A DNA stretch of 64,000 nt, taken from positions 20,082,033-20,146,032 of the forward strand of contig NC_135170.1 of assembly GCF_041146795.1 (NCBI RefSeq), in the 5' to 3' direction. The DNA is from Maylandia zebra (Eukaryota > Chordata > Actinopteri > Cichliformes > Cichlidae). Under the pieces are notes generated by a model. It had not been told where the DNA came from. It worked only from the letters and a program-made list of their open reading frames with translations, and did no database searches. Position numbers and translations under genes: made by a program. This document shows positions 1 to 12,700 of this stretch, piece after piece (positions within the stretch are counted from its first letter, which is position 1; the number at the start of each line of letters is the position of its first letter).

Positions 1-605
1 TGTGGTCATTTCAAAAGACTTATGGCGACAATGGACTGCGCTGCATTATACAGAGAGGAGTTTGTGTTGTTATGCTCAGATAAACGAAAGAATAACAGAA
101 ACGCCAGTAAAGAGAGCCGTAACAAACAGCATATTGTCTGATTGTTTGGCCAGGTTGTATATAATTTCCATGTGTGCCAGCAGTGTGTATTATAAAGCAA
201 ATGAAGAGTATTTATTTGTGTCATGAGTTGTTTTATTTTATTATGTCACGAAAGTGCTCAATTTCTCTCTCTCTCTCTCTCTTTTTGTATAATGGCAACG
301 TTTTCATTATGTATTGTGACCATGATTTGTGAAAAAATAAATAAATTTAAATTAGAAATTTAAAAATAAATAAATAAATAAAATGCCAACAAATGTTTTA
401 AAAAAAGAAAAGAAAAGAAAAGAAAGTGCTCCATAACCTCGTTAAAACACAGAAAGAAAGTTGATGCATTCCTTAATTTAAAATGTAATGTTTCCTGCTT
501 CTCAGTAAATTTAATACATTTTTTCTATGTTCTCTCAGGGATTAAAGATTTTATATTACATTAACATTACATAGCTGCACACCACAGCCAACTGTAAAGC
601 TAACA
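1..605. other. Gene-free left edge
   Basis: No coding exon was recognised. The stretch holds a (TC)n run at about 264-282, AAATA/AAAAG-rich simple sequence at about 330-425 and several AATAAA words. It could be 3' untranslated or intergenic DNA of an upstream gene, but nothing decides this. Short open frames at 2-226 on both strands show no family signature. Confidence 0.5.
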
Positions 606-855
606 ATTCAAGTTCATTTATATAGAGCCAATTAGTAACAATAGTCCCCTGAATGTGGTTTATACTATTAGGTAAGACCCCGCAGTATTAGAGCCCCCCA
701 CCCCCCCAAGAATCGTGCAACCCTTCTTGGCAAGAGTTTTTTTTAACAGGAAGAAACCTCGAGCAGGACCAAGCTCAGGGAGGACGGCCACCTTTCCAGC
801 TGCTGAAGGAATATGATAAAAACACTAATACAATAGAAAGAAAATGACACTAAAG
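606..855 (-). mobile_element. Rex1-type LINE 3' end, reverse orientation
   Basis: The sequence reads like the 3' tail of a Rex1/Babar-type non-LTR element in reverse. It has a TTTATATAG-containing start, then a region resembling the family's TTTAACAGGAAGAAACCTC block at about 745-763 and a GCTCAGGGAGG block nearby. It is 5' truncated and diverged. The same family occurs forward at about 19,375-20,012. The call is from memory of the family consensus. Confidence 0.6.
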
Positions 856-1439
856 TATAAACCTGTACAACAAAAATGTACAAATAAAAAAAAAAACAGA
901 AAAGAAAAACTGACCGCTGTTTAGAAATATGCACCTAAAAACTGAAAGTGCGGTGTGGAAACGAATGGGACTCAGTTAAAAGTCAGAACAAAGCGGGCTC
1001 AATACCACTTCATACCTTTGCGTTAAATGATGCACGAACATCTGTCTGTCCGCTGAATCTGAACAACTTTAAAGGCTGTCCAGACTAAAACAATCCAACA
1101 GTTGTGCTTGTGTTACTGTCGTTTTAGCCTTTCAGATCCCCTGTGTGAAACTTGTGATAGGCTGTAAAAGGAAACTGTTCTAAGCTTCTCTTTTTCCCCC
1201 ATTAATTTTCTTCGCATGGTTATTTTCTGTAACTGCTTGCTCATTTAATATATTCGGTCTTTGAAACAATGTCTCCATTGATTGCGTCGTTTGTCGTTTC
1301 TTACGTCTGCTGCCTGGTGGTGGCGCCAACTCGCAGAAACACAGAGGGGAAAAGGAACTGCTGGTGAAAGCGCCACAGTCAACGCAATCAAACGTACAAG
1401 GAGCGGACAGTGACGACACTCTGATGGGACTCGTTTGGG
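856..1439. other. Intergenic, leading into a CpG-rich promoter
   Basis: No gene was recognised. Sequence is AT-rich up to about 1,240 and becomes CpG-rich from about 1,300 towards the promoter of the BED/hAT-like gene. Confidence 0.4.
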
Positions 1440-1443
1440 TATG

Positions 1444-1460
1444 GCGCATGCGTACTTCCG
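1444..1460 (+). promoter_or_regulatory. NRF1 and ETS motifs in CpG-rich promoter
   Basis: GCGCATGCGT (1,444-1,453) matches the NRF1 core and ACTTCCG (1,454-1,460) is a reverse-strand ETS/GABP site. They lie about 240 bp upstream of the start codon of the BED/hAT-like gene in a CpG-rich patch with no TATA box, which is typical of broadly expressed vertebrate genes. Motif calls are by eye. Confidence 0.5.
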
Positions 1461-1696
1461 CCAGTGTTCCCATTCTTTGCCGTTGCTGCTCTCAGAGCGC
1501 ATGTGGGGAAGCTAGCTGACGGTGTTGTCGTCTCCTTCTTCGTTTTCTGGGAAGCATCTGAACAAAGGCCTGCCCCTTTTTCATGAGGATTGCTCTACCG
1601 CCATCGTTACTTTACGTGTAATCACGATTACTAAATCGGATTACGATACTTTTATTATATTTCAAGGTACCAGTAACAACAGAGACAGAATTCGAA

Positions 1697-3907
1697 ATGG
1701 ATGCGGATCACCAAGAAACCAGCGGCGAGACCAAATCGGCCATTAATACTTGGCGTTATCGACACCATTTCACGTACAAGGCAGATCAAGGGAAAAATAT
1801 CATCGTCCAGTGTAATCTGTGCTTGCCGAGGGTTAATCTGCTGTCCACGTCAAAAACCTCCACTTCAAATCTAAAGAAACATTTAGACGTAAGTCAGTCA
1901 GCCTAACAGCCCCGGTACAACTTCCCGTTCCAGTGTTTGTTAATGTTTAAAAGACTCAATGAATGAATAGCCACCCTCGTGATTAATAACGTTACATTGC
2001 AGCTGCATGCTACAGGCGCTGGAGGCTCGTAGTGCTCAACTTCTCTGGAAAGAAAAAAAACACAAACAGTCGCTTTACTCTGCAGAAGTGTTCTTAGGAG
2101 TGTTTTTCAGTGCAATTAAAGTTTATAAAATGTTGGGAAAGTCTGTTTAAAGAAAAAAAAAACAACTGCCATGAAATCTTTCTTTGTTTTCTAGAGAACA
2201 CATTTAGGCTGTGAAGCCAGGCCTGATGCCAAGAGAGGACGGAAAAAAGAGGAATACAACGGTGAGGAAAGCAGACACTGCCAGCTCAAAAAGCTCAAAG
2301 CGGAAATCATCTCCAAATGCCTGACCCAGGCAAAGATCGATGATCTGATCTTCAACTTCATTGTGGAGGACTGCCAGTCATTTTATGTGCTGGAGCAGCC
2401 TGGCTTCAGGAAGCTGATTGCCGGTTTAACTGAAGGGCTCAAATCCATGGACAGGGTGACCCTGTTTACTAAGGTGGACCATGGATTCTCCAAGATGCGG
2501 GAAGAGTTGATGTCTAAGCTCAGCAGCGTCCAGTATGTGTGCACCACAGCGGACATCTGGACAGCCCACAACAGGAGCTTCTTTGGGATGACCTGTCACT
2601 GGATCGATATGGATTCTTTGGAGAGGAAATCCGCCGCCCTGGCTTTTGCACGGCTGCAGGGCAGGATCACGTATGACACCATCGCCGGCCGCATACACGA
2701 CGTCCACGTGGCCTACAATATTGAGAGTAAAGTTCAGACAACAGTCACAGATAACGGCAGCCCCTTCATCAGTGTCTTCAGGGAGTTTGCGCTGGACAGC
2801 CAAGAAAGTGACGACGACATCGGTTTCTACGAGAACGTGAGCACCGTGCTCGAGGGTGAGCCGGAGCAGGACATGCTGCTGTTTCTGCCCACCGTGCAGC
2901 GCTGCGCGTCACACACCTTGGAGCAGATCGTCACTGATGACTTCTGGCAGGCTGTGTCACAGGGGCCCATGTGCCAGCTACATTACAGTGCCATGGCTAA
3001 AGTGTTTGCCATATGGAGCAAATGCCACCATCTCCAGGTCGGGATGGACGCGGCAGAGGAGATAGGGAAGATGGCACTCGTCGTCCCCACCGTTATACGC
3101 TGGAACGTAGAGTACTGTGCCGTGCAGAAGATTGTCTCTCTCAGCGAGCGGGAGCTGACGGAGCTCTGCGCTCGCCTCGAGGTCCCACGCTTTCAGCCGG
3201 AGGAGATGGCCTTCTTGAAGGAATATGTGACTGTGTTTCACCCGCTCGCATTTGCACTCGAACTTTTCCAGGCGGAGCAGAAATGCTACCTGGGCCTGGT
3301 CATCCCAACCGTACTCAGTCTGAAGAACAAGCTAAATGAGCAGAAGGATGCCGCAAAATACTTCGGCGATGCCATCAACGCCATTGTAATGGCTATCGAC
3401 GTGCGGTTCCAGGAGCTGTTTGGCAGCACCGAAGCGAAGATTGCGACCGCGACCACTCCTCAGTTTCGCTTGTGGTGGATGGCGGCCTCCGAGAGGGAGG
3501 AGATGTGCGCCCTGCTGGCCTCGGAGGCGTCCCAGATGGATCCCTGCACCGTAACCGAGGCGAACACCAGCCGCAACCTGTCCACCATTGAATCTGAGGA
3601 TGACTTCTTTAGCTACGGCTCAGTGAAACCGGCCGTCCAGATCCAGCAGCGGGGGGTGTTGGAGGAGATTCGCAAGTATGTAGAAGGAACGGGGAAGAGC
3701 CTCGAGTGTCTGCAGGACTTCCCAAGAGTGAAGCAGCTCTTCCTAAAATACAACACCACCCTGCCGTCCACGGCCCCCGTCCAGCGTCTCTTCAGCCAGA
3801 AGGGCAACCTGGTGACGTCACAGAGAAACTTTCTGACTGACGACTATTTCGAGCGCATTCAGCTTTTGAGATACAACAGCAACCTGTGCTCTCTGGTCAG
3901 CGAGTGA
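1697..3907 (+). CDS. BED zinc finger / hAT transposase-like protein (ZBED-type), two exons
   Basis: Exon 1 is 1,697-1,888 (donor gtaagt) and exon 2 is 2,195-3,907 (acceptor tttctag), phase 0, giving 634 residues. A BED zinc finger occupies about residues 19-67 with ligands C39, C42, H62 and H67; H62 and H67 lie on different exons. An RNase-H-like hAT core follows, with the acidic residue in TADIW (D184), a second in VTDNG (D250), the CASH motif (C301, H304) and RW at 366-367. The last ~60 residues are an hAT dimerisation region (PSTAPVQRLFS, then FERIQLLRYN). No terminal inverted repeats or target-site duplications were found, and the gene has a CpG promoter and its own poly(A) signal, so it looks like a domesticated host ZBED gene rather than a mobile copy. 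ZBED proteins are usually nuclear DNA-binding factors. Orthology to a named ZBED gene is not established. The start ATG has G at -3 and +4. Confidence 0.85.
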
Positions 3908-4096
3908 AGGGGTTACCGATGGCTGTCTCAGACTTTTAACCGACACAAAATCAAACCATATTGTTTTGAAGTCATCACAGGAGAACACTGAACAATATCT
4001 CATTTCAGGCACTTTAGCCCAAATGTTCTTTCTAATATTTATCCCCCCTGCCTGTTTTGGTTGGCAAAGCATATGTCTCCCACTCCAGAATGGCTT

Positions 4097-4102
4097 AATA
4101 AA
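4097..4102 (+). terminator. Poly(A) signal of the BED/hAT-like gene
   Basis: AATAAA lies 190 bp after the stop codon, a plausible 3' UTR length. Confidence 0.6.
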
Positions 4103-4109
4103 ACATCTG

Positions 4110-5919
4110 ATTGACAATCATAGACACTGACACTCGGACTGACAAAAAGCATCTTTATCTGTGCTGTTGTTGTGATTTGATGTAGCCACGGGGTTAAACT
4201 GAAGTGATTTTTGTCTTTCAGTTTCAGTTTTTTTTCTACAGCTGTTCAGTAAGAATGCATCTCCTGTCTGTATTTTATATCATATATAAAGCGACAAGAA
4301 GAGACCCCCCCCCTCTCCTTTTGTTTGTTTGTGTCTCGCCTTTTTTCCCCCCCCTCTCATAAAAACCAATTGCAAGGCACAAGTAATTAGATTAGTTACA
4401 GAATGACATCAGCTGCCTTATTTACATGCAGCACCAAACGCGTTCGGCAAACACTCATTGCACTTTCAAATGCGTCCGGGTGTGTTTGTGTGCGAGGAAG
4501 ATGCAAAGCAGTGGTGCACATTTCCCCAGTGTATTCTTTGCCATGTGCCCGGATGTCAGCTAAGAGCTTTCGTCTTGTCAGACAGCTGCCTGGAGACCAA
4601 CAGGAGGCTGTCAGAGAATGCAAACACAGGCTCTGTCTGGACCCGAGCTGTCGAAGACCTGACATTTTTGAAAATGCAAAAACCAGCCCGCAGAGAGCCT
4701 GAAAAACCTTGGGATTTGCTTTCCCTTCGATATATTATTCCTAAATATATTCTCTGAGTGATTTTCCGTGAGTTTGCCTACAGCAGTCACAGAGGATTAA
4801 ACGGACTTGAAAACTGAAAACCTATTTCTCTTCTGAATTGGGATTCTGTTCCATAGTGCAGCTTCTGATAGGGAGAAAAAACAGCTTACACAACTGATTG
4901 CAGAGAAAGAAGCTGGAGGAGTGTAGATTAAAGAGTAAAGCAACAATTCTTTGCTGCTGCAAAGTAAAATGAAACAGAAGTATCTGGAGTTGCACTGAGT
5001 TCAGGGGTCTTTGTTTATGGACTGTAGGAGGAAGCTGGGAGTACCTGTAGAGAACCCAGGAAGAGTGTGTAAATGTACTAAAGGCTCAATCACAGCTTCT
5101 GTATCGTTAATATGTGGTTGGATGACGCAAAATATGCACTGATCAATACAGGGTTTAGGGGCCCTAAAATGCAGTCCAGACACATGCATTTTAGGTTAGT
5201 TGCTGACTTTAAATTGGTAGTAGGTGTGAATCTATTCCTGTAGCAAAGAAGTGAGTTCTTGTGTGTGTTTTTTTCCGCCCTTTTGGTTCAGTGCACCTCT
5301 GTTTGACTGGATATGATAAACATCTGAATAAGCTTGATGAATGACATGCTAGAAAATTATCTTCTATCACTTAATGTCACTCCTGCCACCTGTTAGACAC
5401 AGATGTGCACTTCAGTAAATGCCAGCCGTTTGTCTACTTGGAGTGAAATGGTTTTTGAAGTGATCAAACAGTGCAACAAATCAAACCTGGGCACAAAGTT
5501 TGAAGTAGAAAGTAGAAGTTTTAATGATTTCAGAAAAACAAAACACACAAATGGTACAAAGTATTACTTCTGAAAACAACAAGCAATACCCATCACCACA
5601 CACATTTTTAACAGGGTCGTGTTAGGCACAAAGTGGGTGGAAGGTGTAGAGTGTGTGTGTGTGTGTGTTTGTCTAATAACCTCTGTTAGTATCACTGATT
5701 GAACCCATCACCAAACCCTTGTCCATACCATCTCCTTATTCTTCCTCCCTTGCAAAATGCAGCTTTAGGATCTCTCTATAGCATCATGGCAAAAATAAAT
5801 ACCGTTGAGTCACTTTACCCATCTGCCATAGTGCTTCTACTTCATCTGTGTCAGTTCAGTGTTACGCTAGAGCAAGGAAGGAAGCATCAGGAGGTGTTTC
5901 AGACATGGCGGGGATATAT
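4110..5919. other. Intergenic between BED/hAT-like gene and aimp2
   Basis: No exon was recognised. It contains C-rich tracts near 4,305 and 4,350, a short fragment at about 5,010-5,080 resembling the body of a common fish SINE (GGACTGTAGGAGGAAGC...) and a (TG)n run at about 5,650-5,668. The short open frames at 4,396-4,757 overlap on both strands and have no family signature. Confidence 0.45.
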
Positions 5920-5925
5920 TTTATT
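5920..5925 (-). terminator. aimp2: Candidate poly(A) signal of aimp2
   Basis: AATAAA on the minus strand, 57 bp beyond the aimp2 stop codon. A more distal signal may also be used. Confidence 0.4.
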
Positions 5926-5981
5926 ATTCTAATGCCCTTCTCTCACTTTGCATCTGGTGTCTGGTCCTGGAACAGCCCAAG

Positions 5982-8900
5982 TCATTTCAGAAGGAGCTTG
6001 GCATGGCTGAAGTGGCCCAGGTTCTCGCAAGACTTGATCCAGCGCTGGACGTTAGCCGGAGATGAGGAGGCCGAGCCGCTCTGCAGCACGCAGCAGTAGC
6101 AGGCGACATCAGCCAGGGAGAACTCTGGTCCGGCTAGCCAGGGGTTGGAACCCAGAGTTGAGTTTAGGGCCCGCAGAACAGTGGATCGCTCTTTGACACT
6201 GCCCTCTGCCAGCTGGAAGAAAGCCGTATCCACCCAGCTGTCCACCAGGGTAGCAACAGCGGGGTCACTGGGATAGGGGGCAAGCAGCTTAAAGAGGAAG
6301 CGTGCTATGTTGCCCTCACCCTCAATGGGACACATGTTCTTGATGCTAAACTTCATCTGTGGTTTAGGAACTGTGGATGCAGAAGAGAAATGAGGTCATA
6401 ACTTTTAGACAAATGGTGTCAATATAAAGATTAAAACATCTGCTTTTGTAGGGCATGGGTCTAAAAAGTGAAACCAACACTTAAGTGCCATAAACCCACA
6501 TTCTTTCTAATGACCAGGAGGGGGCGGCTGTATAAAAAGATTCTATGAAAAGAGTCTGTGGGAACAAAACTCAACTACTCACTGGATCTTTGACCTCAGT
6601 AAACACTTTCCTGATAGATTTATGGGTACAATTTTTGTTTTAATAGGACATGCTTCTAATTTTTCTAGTTCAAGTAAAGAGTCAAATATACAAAACAGCA
6701 AAGTATGTTGATGGTAAGTCACAATATGGGCGTGCAGCATTCCCAGACTTCACTGCATTAGAAAACTGAGGTGTTTTTGATAATGAATTCATTATCTGCA
6801 TCTCATAAATGACGCATTGCTTCCTAATTATACACTAAAGAATAAAGTAGCTGAACGCCTACTCAGAAGACTATGTCTGATTGCAGTTGTTTTTGTTTGT
6901 TTTAAAAATACCCTGACGTGGTTATGGTATGATAATTGGTTTCATAGTATTAGAAAAACTAGAATTCTATGAAACAAGCCACCCACATACTTTCACAAGA
7001 CATTACATCCAAATTAAACTGTATCAGCACTGCCTTGCACCAGCACATTAAAGTGAGCAAGGACACAGGGCCATGTACAATGAACATATGACCACTACTG
7101 TTTTAGGTTCTTGACTTTCTAGAACTTCTAAGTAGGATTTCTAAACTGATTCTTTGGAAGAAACCAGAAAAACATCCTCAAGCATGTGTGACTGTTCAAA
7201 TCTGACACTCAGAACAATCCATTATTATTATTATTATAATGTGCAAAAGTGCCCAGGTGACCTCACCATCTTTCCATATGAGGGTGAAGCCCAGCTGAAA
7301 CATGTGGCGGGCGTAGCTGTCTGTGTGCCGTGGTCCGAGGCAGGACAGAAGCTGTGGTGGCACACTGGCAACAGAGGAGTGGACGTGGACAGTAGAGAGC
7401 ACTCGATAGTGCTGACAGAGCAGGCTGTGGAGCACCAGCAAGGTCAGGGGTGGCTGCACCGGGTTGGCGTTTATGACGATATCACGGAGAGCACCGAGAT
7501 CCTGGTCACATAAAGATAGGCTCTGCTATTATGACACCACTACAGCCTGCACATACAGCTAATATTCAGTCTATACCCTAAGGTAGGCTTAAAAGGTAAA
7601 CTCAATTATAGCCAGGTTGAGCAGGTTAACAGTATAAAAACCTGGAATGACAGAGGAGATGTGATCAGGAAGATGGATAAGAGATTACTACTACTGGCAA
7701 GAAAAGGCAGTAACAGTAAAGCATTCAGTTAAAATTACTGCCAGTGAGTAGTTTGAAAGAAATGTTACCAGTAGCGACAAACAAAAGACAAAAAAAGATT
7801 TTTTTTTTATACCTTGCCCAGTACTGTGTCCAGGTCTGTGGTGTTTTTGAAGGTTGTGGAGCACTGGGAGGAGAGGCTGCTGCTGACTGTCAGGTCCAGA
7901 TCGGCATCAGGGGTCATCACCGTCTTGGCCAAGCCCTCCACAGCTGCTTTCAGCTCATAGAGTTTTCTCATGATCTCATCCTGCCGGGCCTCCAGAGCTT
8001 TGACGGCTGGGTCCACCTCGCCATTCTGAAGCAACACAGAAAAAACAAAAAAACAACACTGAATCTGGCTTAAACCACCCAGTCACATGAATAACTAATG
8101 TAAAGCAAACAAATACTGGCGACTACCCCTTATCCTCCTATGAGGCACACCTATGGTACCAATTTGAAGCTCCTATGTCATTCCATGTAGTAATTACTAA
8201 CAGCTGCTTTGACAAAAAAAAAAAAGTAGGAAAAAAATGGCCCATAATTTGCTATACTTTTAGTATGCTTAATTTGTTGTTTTTAAACTAAATTTTGATC
8301 AGTTTTACAATCAAAATGTTGTGGAGACTCAACTCTGCAGAGGTAAACAGAGCTGAGTGGTTACTCAGTCAGCTATTTTCAAGATACACAAAGACTACAC
8401 ATCTATCTGAAGTCTGACTACAAGTTTATATGTCTGGTTAATGCATAACACCAGAAATCTCTAAGGACAGATGAAGTTCAAATTCTCTTCATGGCCTCAA
8501 TCTCATCACATAAACATCATTGAAATGTGCAAAGAAAACATGCTATACATTCATGAAAGCCATGCTGTGAGTCATGAATCAACAGAATCGTTTATGCTCC
8601 ACTGCAGATGCTGAAAGTGAAAGCAAAAATATTACACTATCAAACCATGGGGGGTTTACAGCTGGTTCTATTGGCCATTTTGGATCTAAACTGGTCCAGC
8701 CACTGAAATAGCATGCCTCCATGATGATCAAACAAGAAAAATCTATAATTAACCAACAGTAAAATTAATTAAAATGAAAAATCTCTAATTAAGATGACTA
8801 TTCAGTAACACGTAAATATGGGTTCAATATTACTTGCTGGTATATAGCTGCCTAGTTAAGTCTATAACGATGAGATAATTACATCTATGATAACATTAAG

Positions 8901-9482
8901 TTTGTAACCAAACGTGACTGCTGCAATTTCCCCAATACAGTGTCATGAACTTGCAGATGAAACAGTACGGTCGGTGCACCCCCACAAATGAAGAATGGTC
9001 TCAAATAAAGACACAATCCTGATCGATTACATTAAAAACAATGTCACAGACTGGAGACGACCTAACCGAACCGTTTCACTACTGCATGCCGTTTAATAAT
9101 CTTGATGTAAAACAGCGGAGACACGCTGTAGTTGTTGCATCAGCCTAAAACTGAGATTACTCCCTGACAAGCTAAGTTAGCTAGCTCGGCTACAGACAGC
9201 TCCAGCTAATATCGCGTCCGAGAAGCGCAACTATGAATGGAAACAACGAACAGGGAGAGGAGCATAGCTCAAGCGAAAGAGTTAATAATCATAATCATAA
9301 TAATAATGATAATAAAAAGAATAAAATTATAACTTCGAAATGTGATTAGTTACCTGAAGCGCGTGTTCGGGGGTGCAGCTTTTTCCTTGCTGCGCGTGGA
9401 TATTTGGTACCTTGTACATGCAGGTGGGCAAATCAATCTTTATGTCACCCCCACAGATGGGCTTTACCTGGTACATGGGCAT
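5982..9482 (-). CDS. aimp2: Aminoacyl-tRNA synthetase complex-interacting multifunctional protein 2
   Basis: Four minus-strand coding exons: 9,482-9,354, 8,025-7,813, 7,501-7,267 and 6,370-5,982, all with GT-AG borders and consistent phase, encode 321 residues (human AIMP2 has 320). The N-terminus MPMYQVKP and the LPTCMY motif match the family. Residues about 50-79 ([20 protein letters not shown]) form the leucine-zipper/coiled-coil used to bind other subunits. The C-terminal half is the GST-like fold ([46 protein letters not shown]). AIMP2 is the scaffold of the cytosolic multi-synthetase complex, bridging lysyl-tRNA synthetase and AIMP1 with other synthetases; roles in p53, TRAF2 and FUSE-binding protein regulation are reported in mammals. 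The start is the first ATG of the conserved MPMYQ; an in-frame upstream methionine lies at about 9,533 but is not conserved. Nothing looks broken. Confidence 0.97.
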
Positions 9483-9607
9483 GGTGGTGGAAGACAGAGT
9501 GTCACAAAAGGCTAAAAACAAAAACCCGGACACACAAGTCTTGTTGACAGGCAGCAGCAGCGGCAGGGACTACCACAGCTCACGGTGACACGGGAAAGAG
9601 GCCGGGG

Positions 9608-9615
9608 TGACGTCA
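9608..9615. promoter_or_regulatory. aimp2: CRE palindrome in aimp2 promoter
   Basis: TGACGTCA, a full CREB/ATF site, lies about 125 bp upstream of the aimp2 start codon in a short CpG-containing patch (about 9,545-9,625). No TATA box is evident. The adjacent ATCCGGT may be a weak ETS site. Confidence 0.45.
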
Positions 9616-9657
9616 TATCCGGTGAAATCAAAAAGACGTTTTATTTCCGTTTTCTAA

Positions 9658-9701
<44 letters not shown>
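9658..9701. repeat. (ATT)n microsatellite
   Basis: About 44 bp of uninterrupted TTA/ATT repeat just upstream of the aimp2 promoter. Confidence 0.9.
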
Positions 9702-12700
9702 GCCATTCATAAGCCAAATTTCCAGTTGTTATAATAAACTTCTGACAATGACTCTACAACTCAAAATTTCAAGCTATTTTCTCAGTTTCACGTTAATTTG
9801 TATTTACAATACAGGGAAAAAAGCTTACATATGTTTCAGCTTCTAACAATAGATAAATAAATAAGTCGAATTCAAAATTTCGACTTACTAAGTCAAACAT
9901 ATGAGAAAATAACATCAAAATTGTGAGATAACAACCCACCACTGAATTTTATTTATGAGGGGGTTTTTTTCAGGTTATTTTTCTTATGCTGGATTCCATG
10001 AAATAGAAACCAAAGAGCCACTTTCATTATTCATAAAACAAAATTTATATGACAATATTAGATCATGAAGAAAAAAGTTAATGAATTAATGTAGAAAATA
10101 ATTTTAAGAAAAATCAAATATATATTTTAAAAAAGCTTATGTCAAATTAATTATAATCACTCCATAAAGAAAATATTTTAAAGGATTTTTCAACTACAGG
10201 CTTCAGCTGGTTTACTGCAAGGCCAGCCATAAATCTATACAAAACTTGCATTTATGTTAAAAAAAAACAAACAAACAAAAAAAAGCAAAACACTTCCCTA
10301 GTAAAACGAAGAGAGTCCAAATTACAATTTTCATCACACATTCAAAATCTGATTGCTTTTGCTGACAAATGTGGTAATTCAATCTTCTTACCAGCTGCAC
10401 ATATTATTCCAGAGAGGCTGCACTGATTCACAATGGAAAACCGTTATTCTAATTTTCAATATCATTTTCACAGAACACATAATTATTCACATCCAAATTA
10501 AATCTCAGATATGAGAATTCATTAGATGGGTAAATCTTATTTGGGATATTGAAGCTCGTCTCTTTCACCTAAGGAGGGAGAGAGAGATATATACTTTCTT
10601 CTCAGCACTTTAACCTCTTCAACATTAAATTCCTCCATAATACTGTTCTTTCTAAGGAACTAGGATAGATTATAAGTCTGTTGGTATAATTACTATCACA
10701 TAAGTCAGTTCCTGCTATGCAGAGCTTTCTCAGACCAGGGGAAAACTATTATTGTTGAACTCAAAGAGGGTTGTATGGCTTTAATTAGAGCAGAAATTTC
10801 TCACAGGACACCTCATGTTGCAACAGACTGAGCTACATGCAAAAATCCTTTTAGCTCTTTATTCATCTTTGTGCAAAGGTTTATTTGATTGTTTTGCCAA
10901 GTAGTGGATGCCTTTAATTTTGTGTTCTGTTAAGATGATCTCACACTGCTTCAATAATGCTCCAGAAAGGACAGTCAGGGACTGATAATGTTCCATTGTG
11001 TGGTTTAATTTTAATTGCTGAAAAATGAAACAGTTCCCAATCAGATGCTTTCCAGACGTATTACCTGGCCATGTTTTTATCGCCACTGTTTAATTTTACA
11101 GAAGTACAGTTTACTCCTCTTTGAAAATCTTGTTAAATACATCAATGTTTGTCATGTGTACAGAAAATGGTTCATAAACAGGCATTTACTCTGTTTATCA
11201 CTGGGATAAGTAGTCACAAATGACAAGATGTTTGACTGTTTGACATGATTGTATTAATCCTTTGAGAAACAGTTCTTTTGGCCAGTCTGCATTTATTTAA
11301 AACACTGTACCCATCCATATCAGAGAGCACAATACATCGGATATGTTCAAATGTCAGCTAAAAGATGGCTGAATGATAATCAGTTTTGTCACCATTGATT
11401 TAAAATTCTATGGTGCACATTTTTCTGCGTGAATAATTCAGTCAGTGTTAAGTTGGCTTAACAAACAAACAAACAAACAAACAAACAAACAAACAAACAA
11501 ACAAACAAACAAACAAACAAACAAACAAACAAAAAAACAACAAAAAAAAACGGGTCAGGTACAAGGATTGGACCTAAAATGAGTGAAATGTCCAAAGAAA
11601 ATACTTTGAAGGAGCTTCAGAAAGTATACTTGTAAAAAAAAATTACAAGAAATTCTGGCTCTTTGGAGACGAAATATGAAGAAATAATTAGTGGCTCAAG
11701 ACTTTTGCATAGTTCTGAATACAAACAAAGGTGGTGATTAGAGGCAACAGTACCTGAAGAGTAGCTCTTCTTCTTCTACATCTAAGAGTTTTACATCAGT
11801 TGGGATTTCTTAATGTTTTTGAGTTGCATCATAGGCCCTTTCTGCATAGCCACCCACCATTCTTATTCTTTCCGTAATGCTTTCTGTACAGTTTTAACAA
11901 AAGTCCAAATGCTTTTAAATTTTCATGCTTTCTAAAGATCAGCTTCATTCTCTCTACTGATTCCCCACATTGATGCATATTTTGAAACATCCCCTCTTTT
12001 TCCCATCTCCCTTCGCCCCTCAAATCATATCTCTTCTTACATCTTTGTATTTTCTGCACAAGATACTGATTAGATTTAATGTTTGTGTTTCCCAAAAATG
12101 ATAACAGTGTCTCGTGAAAACTGAACTCTTTAAGTGCATCGAGTTCTTAATCTGCTAATAAACATCTGTTCTTTCTTTTTGGATCCCCTGCTTCTTACCT
12201 CTTCTACTTTATTTTGTATCCCAGTAACTACTTCCATCTGTAGCCACTGAAAACTTCCTCAGTGTGCTGTGAAGACCATGTTTTCCTCAAATGTTGATGT
12301 TGAAGCAACGATGAATTATCAGACAGTATTTCAACAAGCTAAAAATGCTCCCGTTTTAGGTTTTGATAGACCTAGTGAGTTACTATAGGCCTGTATGAGT
12401 ATTTTCCTTTCTCTTACTTCCACTATGAATTCGAATGTGACCAAATTCACTACAGATTGAAAACATCTGACGTTCTTTGAATCAATGCAGATGACTGGCA
12501 ATCAATCCACTGTTGAACCTATTAGCTCTGTTTATATATTGTTTGACTCTGTGTATCATTTCTGTCTCCATCATTCCTTTACTTAGGTCTCATTTTATTG
12601 CTTAAATTGATGTTACAAAGTTCCAAGTATTTTCAAGCATCTCTACTGATGTTACATTGGTCAGATATTGCTTATTTAAGGTATTTGGTAATAAACATGA

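Noticed and set aside
2-226. 74-codon open frame at the window's left edge as a terminal exon
   Set aside because: No similarity to any family recognised and no acceptor site that makes sense; both strands are open.
4396-4757. Overlapping open frames of about 90-100 codons on both strands
   Set aside because: No codon bias, domain or splice context; opposite-strand frames overlap completely.
7154-7513. 119-codon plus-strand open frame
   Set aside because: It is the antisense shadow of aimp2 exon 3.
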